Of a stretch of DNA of 5,828 bases, positions 1 to 4,485 are shown in pieces; positions within the stretch are counted from its first letter, which is position 1; every line of letters begins with the position of its first letter. The translations under genes and the position numbers were made by a program. This DNA comes from Prevotellaceae bacterium (GTDB taxonomy: Bacteria > Bacteroidota > Bacteroidia > Bacteroidales > UBA932). The stretch covers positions 1 to 5,828 of the forward strand of contig JAIRLF010000245.1 in the NCBI GenBank assembly GCA_031259655.1, given 5' to 3'. The notes beneath the pieces are model-generated. The model made no database searches, had not been told where the DNA came from, and was given only the letters and a program-made list of their open reading frames with translations.

Positions 1-74
1 TTTTCGACGTCCTCAACAACCCACACAACAACACCACAATCTTTTTTTTACGTATAAATTGTTAAAAAAAACAT

Positions 75-82
75 TACTTTTG
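75..82 (+). promoter_or_regulatory. Putative -7 promoter element for the GH109 gene
   Basis: TACTTTTG fits the Bacteroidota -7 consensus TAnnTTTG, and the ten bases from 75 (TACTTTTGCA) are identical to those at the operon promoter at 2028. The -33 element is weak: the nearest TTG (59-61) is only 13 bases upstream, where about 19 is expected. If used, transcription would begin near 89 and give a leader of about 67 bases. An AAAGGAG at 117-123 looks like a ribosome site but lies over 30 bases from the ATG, too far to serve it. Confidence 0.45.
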
Positions 83-155
83 CAGTTGGAAAAAGAAGTA
101 TTAATTTTGTCCAAAGAAAGGAGTATACTAAATTAGAATAAATAATTTATCAATA

Positions 156-1568
156 ATGAAAGAGAATCGTAGAAATTTTTTGAAGAAAACCCTGTATGGA
201 GGGTTAGCATTGAGCGTAACGGGTTACGCAGGATTGACGCAAAACGGAAGTAATCCGGCAAAAGAAAATGAAGCATCAGCAATGCCTGTCGCTCAAGCAA
301 GAAAAGGAAAATCGGTGATGGGCTTGCGTTGCGAACCAATTCCCGAAGTGCGTATCGCAGTCATCGGACTGGGACGCGGAGCAGGCGCAGTGGAAAGACT
401 GTCGCAGATAGAGGGCACAAAGATTGTGGTATTGTGCGATTTGAAGGAAAACCGCATCAAAGGTTGTCAGAACACATTGAAGAAACTCGGACGTCCCGAA
501 GCGACTGCCTACACAGGCGAAGACGACTGGAAAAAAGTGTGCGAACGCGATGATATCGACTTGGTTTATAACGCTACACCATGGTATCTGCATGTCCCTA
601 TTTCGCTGTACGCTATGAAACACGGCAAACATGCTGTCTCGGAAATCCCCGCCGCTCTGACGGTAGACGATTGCTGGGCGCTGGTCAATACCGCCGAAGA
701 AACGCAACGCCATTACATGATGCTCGAAAACTGCTGTTACGACTTTTTCGAGCTGACAACGCTAAACATGGCGCGTAAAGGACTTTTCGGAGAGATATAT
801 CACGGCGAAGGTGCATATATTCACGACTTGCGTAGCCTGAAACACAATAAAAACGGTTATTATAATATGTGGCGACTGGAATACAGCAAAAAACATACCG
901 GCAACCCGTATCCGATGCACGGACTGGGACCTGTGTCGCAAATCATGGGTATCAACCGCGGCGACCGTTTCGAATATCTTACTTCGATGTCGTCGAATCA
1001 GTACGGATTGACGCTTTATGCCGAAAATACGTTCGGAAAAGATTCGCCCGAAGCAAAGGCTACGTATAAATTGGGCGACATGAGCCAGACTTTGATACGT
1101 ACTGTAAACGGTCACACGATTGTCGCTGTACACGATACGACAAGTCCGAGACCTTACGACCGTATCCACAAAATCAGCGGGACAAAAGGCTACGCCGTCA
1201 AGTATCCCGAACCGAAAATCGCCCTCGAACCCAAGGCTCACGAATTTCTTAAACCCGAAGAGTTTAAGGCAATAATGGAAGAGTATCAACATCCGTTATC
1301 GAAATACATCGGCGAAAAGGCAAAAGCCGTCGGCGGACATGGAGGAATGGACTATATCATGGATTGGCGGTTAATCTACTGTCTGCGTAATGGTTTACCC
1401 TTAGACCAGGATGTGTACGACGCCGCCGCATGGTCGAGCATAGTGGAACTGAGCGAACGCTCAGCGCTGAATCGCAGTAACTCCGTCGATATCCCCGACT
1501 TCACCCGTGGCGAATGGAAAAACGCTAAACCATGGCCCGTGATAGATATGGAAACGGTGCTCTTTTAG
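156..1568 (+). CDS. GH109 family alpha-N-acetylgalactosaminidase-like protein (Gfo/Idh/MocA fold), Tat signal
   Basis: This is a 470-residue NAD-dependent glycosidase of family GH109, which removes terminal alpha-N-acetylgalactosamine by an oxidation-elimination mechanism with tightly bound NAD. The N-terminus has a twin-arginine motif (NRRNFLK, residues 4-10) and a hydrophobic stretch (about 12-27), so export in folded form is expected. The Rossmann fold begins at RIAVIGLGRGAG (66-77), with an acidic end of strand 2 at CDL (94-96). Family blocks include SEIPAALT (162-169), MLENCCYD (189-196), GAYIHDLR (219-226), YPMHGLGP (252-259, H255 probably in the active site), GGHGGMDY (393-400) and the C-terminal IPDFTRGEWKNAK (446-458). 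Length is normal for the family. The ATG at 156 is chosen because it gives the full Tat signal and an in-frame TAA lies upstream at 129-131. By eye its codons look richer in G and C than those of the downstream operon. The actual sugar substrate is inferred; many GH109 paralogues are uncharacterised. Confidence 0.93.
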   Translation: MKENRRNFLKKTLYGGLALSVTGYAGLTQNGSNPAKENEASAMPVAQARKGKSVMGLRCEPIPEVRIAVIGLGRGAGAVERLSQIEGTKIVVLCDLKENRIKGCQNTLKKLGRPEATAYTGEDDWKKVCERDDIDLVYNATPWYLHVPISLYAMKHGKHAVSEIPAALTVDDCWALVNTAEETQRHYMMLENCCYDFFELTTLNMARKGLFGEIYHGEGAYIHDLRSLKHNKNGYYNMWRLEYSKKHTGNPYPMHGLGPVSQIMGINRGDRFEYLTSMSSNQYGLTLYAENTFGKDSPEAKATYKLGDMSQTLIRTVNGHTIVAVHDTTSPRPYDRIHKISGTKGYAVKYPEPKIALEPKAHEFLKPEEFKAIMEEYQHPLSKYIGEKAKAVGGHGGMDYIMDWRLIYCLRNGLPLDQDVYDAAAWSSIVELSERSALNRSNSVDIPDFTRGEWKNAKPWPVIDMETVLF

Positions 1569-1606
1569 AGTTAAGAGTTAAGAGTTAAGAGTTAAGAGTT
1601 AAGAGT
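1567..1606. repeat. Heptanucleotide tandem repeat AGAGTTA, 5.7 copies
   Basis: Five perfect copies of AGAGTTA followed by AGAGT, with no mismatch over 40 bases. The array begins inside the TAG stop codon of the GH109 gene (its AG is the first two bases of unit one). Because the unit is 7 bases long, TAA triplets fall in all three frames. Such 7-bp arrays typically change copy number by replication slippage; here that would alter only the 3' untranslated region. Confidence 0.95.
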
Positions 1607-1610
1607 GGGT

Positions 1611-1654
1611 TTCACATTGTTTATCGTTCATAGATGTGAATCTCCTACGGAGAT
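1611..1654. repeat. Two adjoining inverted repeats downstream of the GH109 gene
   Basis: TTCACAT (1611-1617) pairs with ATGTGAA (1634-1640) across a 16-base loop. Starting at the last base of that arm, ATCTCC (1640-1645) pairs perfectly with GGAGAT (1649-1654) across TAC. There is no T-tract after either stem, so they are poor intrinsic terminators. They may be 3'-UTR structures or parts of a dispersed intergenic repeat; the sequence alone does not decide. Confidence 0.7.
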
Positions 1655-1657
1655 ACT

Positions 1658-1715
1658 TTCGTCATTGCGAACATGAGGGGAGGGTGAAGTAATCCCCTCC
1701 CCTTCGTCATTGCGA
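1658..1715. repeat. REP-like element: direct repeats flanking a GC-rich hairpin
   Basis: TTCGTCATTGCGA occurs at 1658-1670 and again at 1703-1715. Between them is a stem of GGGGAGGG (1677-1684) with CCCTCCCC (1695-1702), extended by an A-T pair (1676/1703), with a 10-base loop containing GAAGTAATC. The combination CGTCATTGCGA ... GAAG(C/T)AATC resembles dispersed intergenic repeats seen in many bacterial genomes; that comparison is from memory. The hairpin could protect or end the GH109 transcript, but no T-run follows it. Confidence 0.65.
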
Positions 1716-1749
1716 CAATTTGAAATGCGCCCTCTTCGAACATAAAATA

Positions 1750-1779
1750 TTGCCAATTCAAAAATTTCGTTTACCTTTG
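1750..1779 (+). promoter_or_regulatory. Promoter of tRNA-Lys (-33 TTG, -7 TACCTTTG)
   Basis: TTG at 1750-1752 and TACCTTTG at 1772-1779 are separated by 19 bases, matching the Bacteroidota consensus TTTG-N19-TAnnTTTG. Transcription should start around 1786, about 9 bases before the mature tRNA end, which is a sensible tRNA precursor leader. Confidence 0.7.
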
Positions 1780-1794
1780 CGCCGCATTTGATTC

Positions 1795-1867
1795 GACTCC
1801 GTAGCTCAGTTGGTAGAGCAATTGACTCTTAATCAATGGGTCGAGAGTTCGAGCCTCTCCGGGGTCA
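1795..1867 (+). tRNA. tRNA-Lys (anticodon CUU)
   Basis: A full cloverleaf of 73 bases folds by hand. The acceptor stem pairs GACTCCG (1795-1801) with CGGGGTC (1860-1866), with one T-G wobble. The D stem is GCTC/GAGC with GG in its loop. The anticodon stem is ATTGA/TCAAT around loop CTCTTAA, giving anticodon CTT at 1828-1830, which reads lysine codon AAG. The variable region is GGGTC. The T stem is GAGAG/CTCTC with loop TTCGAGC. The discriminator base is A1867. CCA is not encoded (CAT follows), so it must be added enzymatically. The gene is a single unit with its own promoter and terminator. Confidence 0.97.
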
Positions 1868-1877
1868 CATTGCGGAA

Positions 1878-1920
1878 CGCTAATTGTCAACTAACACGGC
1901 AATTAGCGATTTTACTTTTT
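1878..1920 (+). terminator. Intrinsic terminator after tRNA-Lys
   Basis: CGCTAATTG (1878-1886) pairs perfectly with CAATTAGCG (1900-1908). A T-G and a C-G pair can extend the stem inward, leaving a 9-base loop. It is followed at once by ATTTTACTTTTT (1909-1920), a T-rich tail. It starts 11 bases after the mature tRNA end, as expected for a tRNA transcript. Confidence 0.8.
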
Positions 1921-1929
1921 GTCCATAAA

Positions 1930-1991
1930 ATCTGTGTAAATCTCTCCAATCTGTGTCATCTGTGTGCTAAAATGCGTCATCTGTGTGCTAA
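1930..1991. repeat. Direct-repeat block built on ATCTGTGT
   Basis: ATCTGTGT occurs four times (1930-1937, 1949-1956, 1958-1965, 1979-1986). The last two sit in a longer exact repeat, GTCATCTGTGTGCTAA, at 1955-1970 and 1976-1991 (period 21). It lies between the tRNA terminator and the operon promoter. Spacing is irregular and the spacers are short, so it is not a CRISPR array. Similar ATCTGTGT-rich runs occur between genes of other Bacteroidota (from memory); no function is evident. Confidence 0.8.
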
Positions 1992-2005
1992 TTGTCTATA
2001 AAATC

Positions 2006-2035
2006 TTGATATATTAAAACTTTTCTATACTTTTG
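2006..2035 (+). promoter_or_regulatory. Promoter of the exonuclease-mqnB-acyl-CoA reductase operon
   Basis: TTG at 2006-2008 and TACTTTTG at 2028-2035 are separated by exactly 19 bases, matching the Bacteroidota consensus. The predicted start near 2042 leaves a leader of only about 13 bases before the ATG at 2055, with no Shine-Dalgarno sequence. An ATG at 2045 is out of frame with the gene. Confidence 0.7.
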
Positions 2036-2054
2036 CATTTTATTATGGTAATCA

Positions 2055-2831
2055 ATGAAATTGAATTTAACGAATCCGATTATTATTTTTGACCTTGAAA
2101 CTACAGGGTTAAATTTAACAGCCGACCGCATAGTCGAAATATCGGCGATAAAAATACATTCCGATGGGAGTGAAGAGATTAAGACTCGCAGGATAAATCC
2201 CGGGATGCCGATTCCCGCCGAATCAACAGCAATCCACAAAATCACGGATGAAGACGTGAAAGATTGTCCAATGTTTGGAAACATAGCAAAAAGTTTGGCG
2301 GCTTATATCGAAGGTTGCGATTTGGTCGGTTACAACTTGCTCAAATTCGATATACCGCTTTTAGCCGAAGAATTTCTCAGAGCTGGAGTGAATATAGATT
2401 TCCGGAAAGTTAAAATTATCGATGTACAGAACATTTTTCATAAAATGGAGCAGCGTACTCTTGTCGCCGCCTATAAATTCTATTGTAACAAGATTTTAGA
2501 AGACGCGCATAATGCGGAAGCCGACACAAAAGCGACTTACGAAATTTTACAGTCGCAATTAGACCGCTATCCCGAACTGAAAAACGAGGTGAAATTTTTG
2601 TCGGAATTTTCGGTTAACAATAAAAACTTCGATTATGCCAACCGTATTGGCGTGGACAAAGATAACGAACCGGTTTTTAATTTCGGCAAATATAAAGGCA
2701 GGAAAGTGAAAGAAATATTCCGGCTCGAACCAAGTTACTATTCATGGATAATGAACGGCGAATTTACTCTGGATACTAAAAAAGTTTTCACCGAAATCCG
2801 TTCGGGCATGTTGCAATCTCCATCAAAATGA
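2055..2831 (+). CDS. DEDDh 3'-5' exonuclease (DnaQ-like) with C-terminal DUF3820-like domain
   Basis: This 258-residue protein probably removes nucleotides from DNA 3' ends using two metal ions, in repair or proofreading in the cytoplasm. The exonuclease domain covers about residues 8-170. Exo I is FDLETTGL (12-19, D13 and E15), Exo II is NLLKFD (94-99, D99) and Exo III is HNAEAD (152-157, H152 and D157), so all five DEDDh residues are present. A linker leads to FNFGKYKGRKVKEI (208-221) and YYSWIMNGEF (228-237), which resembles the small DUF3820 / ExoX C-terminal module. That tail, and the absence of a recognisable PolC or alpha-subunit context, argue for a stand-alone exonuclease rather than the replicative epsilon subunit. 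It is the first gene of a three-gene operon, and its stop overlaps the next start as ATGA. The ATG at 2055 is chosen because it sits just before the first beta strand. The exact substrate (DNA or RNA) is not shown. Confidence 0.9.
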   Translation: MKLNLTNPIIIFDLETTGLNLTADRIVEISAIKIHSDGSEEIKTRRINPGMPIPAESTAIHKITDEDVKDCPMFGNIAKSLAAYIEGCDLVGYNLLKFDIPLLAEEFLRAGVNIDFRKVKIIDVQNIFHKMEQRTLVAAYKFYCNKILEDAHNAEADTKATYEILQSQLDRYPELKNEVKFLSEFSVNNKNFDYANRIGVDKDNEPVFNFGKYKGRKVKEIFRLEPSYYSWIMNGEFTLDTKKVFTEIRSGMLQSPSK

Positions 2832-3451
2832 AAATACTTGTAACTGCGGCAACACCCGGAGAATTGGAATTTATCAACCATGCCGGCGATATAACCCTCG
2901 CAAACACGGGCGTAGGCATTGCATCGACAGTGTATAATCTCACCAAATTGTTGAACGACAGATACGATTTGGCGTTAAATATCGGCATTGCGGGCAGTTT
3001 TTCGGAGAAACTCAACACAGGCGATGTGGTTGCGGTGTATTCGGAAACGTTTGGCGATTTCGGAATTGCTGCGAAAGACGGCTTTTCAACCTGTTTTGAG
3101 GAAAATATAGTCGATGCGAATATGTTTCCGTTTGTAGACGGGATTTTGGTATCGGAAAATGCCGGACACATTGCTCGAGATTTGTCGATTCCACTTGTTA
3201 GAGGTCTCACAAACAACACTGTTTCGGGAGAAGAACGGTTAATCGAGAGAATGAAAGACAAATTTTCGCCCGACATAGAAACAATGGAAGGGGCTGCTTT
3301 TTTCTACGTCTGTCTCATGGAAAACGTTCCTTTTGTCGAAATACGTTCGATATCGAATATGGTAGAGCCAAGAGATACAAGTAAATGGGATATACAGTCG
3401 GCTATCGCGAACTTGTCGGATAAAGTTAATGCATACTTGGCAAAGATATGA
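2828..3451 (+). CDS. mqnB: Futalosine hydrolase-like nucleosidase
   Basis: This 207-residue protein belongs to the nucleoside phosphorylase / MTA-SAH nucleosidase family and best fits MqnB. MqnB splits futalosine into hypoxanthine and dehypoxanthine futalosine in the alternative menaquinone pathway. Visible elements are the first strand MKILVTAATPGE with E12 in the place of the catalytic glutamate of MTA/SAH nucleosidase, TGVGIAST (27-34), NIGIAGSF (51-58), ETMEGAAFF (151-159, E154 as ribose-contacting Glu) and RSISNMVEPRDTSKW (173-187). The ISN and R...W segments are typical of MqnB. N177 replaces the aspartate used for 6-aminopurines, which fits a 6-oxopurine such as hypoxanthine. It overlaps both neighbours by 4 bases (ATGA), with no ribosome site, so it is translationally coupled. 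No other mqn gene is in the window, so the pathway assignment rests on sequence alone. The alternative is another purine nucleosidase of this family. Confidence 0.82.
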   Translation: MKILVTAATPGELEFINHAGDITLANTGVGIASTVYNLTKLLNDRYDLALNIGIAGSFSEKLNTGDVVAVYSETFGDFGIAAKDGFSTCFEENIVDANMFPFVDGILVSENAGHIARDLSIPLVRGLTNNTVSGEERLIERMKDKFSPDIETMEGAAFFYVCLMENVPFVEIRSISNMVEPRDTSKWDIQSAIANLSDKVNAYLAKI

Positions 3452-4485
3452 TTGATAGAGCAGACATTGTAGAAGCGCTTGCCGGTTTGGGCGAAACGAT
3501 TGCGGCTTTTCTCAACGGAAACGTCAATAACTCGGAGATTGAAAAAGCTATAGACTGTTCGTGTATTGATAATTATTGGTTTACAAAAGAGAATATTCGC
3601 AGAGCCTTAAACGCTATTGTCGGCAAAATGTTGGATGGCAAAAAATTGAGCGACTGGATAAGCCGATATTCTTTCGATGATTGCAGTACACAAAAAATCG
3701 GTTTGATAATGGCGGGAAATATTCCATTAGTAGGTTTTCACGATTTGATATGCGTTCTGCTATCGGGCAATATTGCTGTAGTAAAACCTTCATCGAAAGA
3801 TAAATACTTGATAAGAACTCTTTGCGGGATATTGTCGGATAAATTTCCGTTTCTTGCGGGACGAATTGTTTTCACCGATTCCAAACCACAGAATATAAAC
3901 GCTGTGATTGCGACAGGGAGTAACAATTCCGCGCGATATTTTCGCGCGGAATACAAAAGTATTCCTCTGCTGTTGCGCAGAAACCGTTATAGCATAGCTG
4001 TGCTCGACGGAAACGAAAACTGCTGCGAATTAGAAGCTTTAGGCGATGATATTTTCAGCTATTTCGGTTTAGGATGCCGGAACGTGTCCAACATATTTGT
4101 CCCTGAGAACTATGATTGGAATATGTTTTTCAACGCTATGGAAACATATTCGGATGTGATGAAGCATCAAGGTTATAATGACTGTTTCCGTTATCAAAAA
4201 GCGATATCCGGACTTTCCGGCGAAGATTATCTAAGCAACGGTTTTGTGATAATCCGTAAAAACAATCTCGGGTTTTCGTCCATAGCTGCAATTAATTATG
4301 CCGTATACGAGGATATTGAACAGGTGAAAACTTTCCTCGCCGAACAAAACGACGACAAAATACAGTGCGTAGTTTCCGGAACCGCTTGCACCGAAAATCC
4401 GGTATACTTCGGATACACTCAAAAACCCGAACTGTCCGACTATGCCGACGGCGTTGATACTTTGAGCTTTCTCAAGCGTTTTTGA
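3448..4485 (+). CDS. LuxC-family acyl-CoA reductase
   Basis: This 345-residue aldehyde dehydrogenase-fold protein of the LuxC family would reduce an acyl-CoA to the aldehyde with NAD(P)H through a cysteine thioester. Recognisable blocks are IGLIMAGNIPLVGFHDL (84-100), SGNIAVVKPSSKDKYL (106-121, K113), AVIATGSNNSARYF (152-165), LLLRRNRYSIAVLDG (174-188), YFGLGCRNVSNIFVP (205-219, C210 the likely nucleophile) and a C-terminal YADGVDTLSFLKRF. It is shorter than luminescence LuxC (about 480 residues) but normal for the stand-alone Bacteroidota form. There are no luxD, luxE or luciferase genes, so bioluminescence is not implied. It starts at an ATGA overlap with mqnB and is the last gene of the operon. 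Its end overlaps radA by 14 bp on the other strand. A perfect 11-bp hairpin lies in its coding sequence at 3926-3952. The acyl substrate is unknown. Confidence 0.87.
   Translation: MIDRADIVEALAGLGETIAAFLNGNVNNSEIEKAIDCSCIDNYWFTKENIRRALNAIVGKMLDGKKLSDWISRYSFDDCSTQKIGLIMAGNIPLVGFHDLICVLLSGNIAVVKPSSKDKYLIRTLCGILSDKFPFLAGRIVFTDSKPQNINAVIATGSNNSARYFRAEYKSIPLLLRRNRYSIAVLDGNENCCELEALGDDIFSYFGLGCRNVSNIFVPENYDWNMFFNAMETYSDVMKHQGYNDCFRYQKAISGLSGEDYLSNGFVIIRKNNLGFSSIAAINYAVYEDIEQVKTFLAEQNDDKIQCVVSGTACTENPVYFGYTQKPELSDYADGVDTLSFLKRF
3926..3952. repeat. Perfect 11-bp inverted repeat inside the acyl-CoA reductase gene
   Basis: ATTCCGCGCGA (3926-3936) pairs without mismatch with TCGCGCGGAAT (3942-3952) across the 5-base loop TATTT. 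It is GC-rich inside an A/T-leaning gene. It encodes the region just after ATGSN, roughly NSARYFRAE, which is at its expected place in the family, so it is not an insertion in the protein. Confidence 0.9.
4461..4483 (+). terminator. Weak candidate terminator at the end of the operon
   Basis: TTGAG (4462-4466) pairs with CTCAA (4471-4475) across CTTT, with a T-G wobble outside (4461/4476), followed by GC and then five T (4479-4483). It lies within the last codons of the acyl-CoA reductase gene and overlaps the radA 3' end. The stem is short and the fold weak, so it may be chance. Confidence 0.25.

Noticed and set aside
41..50. Run of eight T as a terminator of an upstream gene
   Set aside because: The preceding 40 bases are almost only A and C and cannot form a stem.
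762..1292. A 176-codon open frame on the - strand
   Set aside because: It lies wholly opposite the well-supported GH109 gene and shows no domain; it is a shadow of that gene's codon bias.
1868..1878. Possible attachment site at the tRNA 3' end (CATTGCGGAAC resembles CATTGCGAAC at 1663-1672)
   Set aside because: The similarity does not include tRNA sequence, and there is no integrase or second copy of the tRNA 3' end in the window.
1955..1991. Possible CRISPR-like repeat with short spacing
   Set aside because: Only two 16-bp copies separated by 5 bases, no spacer-sized unique sequence and no cas genes.
1810..2001. A 63-codon open frame on the + strand
   Set aside because: It starts inside the tRNA-Lys gene, runs through its terminator and the ATCTGTGT repeats, and has no recognisable protein features.
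3448..4485. Bioluminescence (lux) operon
   Set aside because: Only a LuxC-family reductase is present; no luciferase, LuxD or LuxE genes, and the family is common in non-luminous Bacteroidota.
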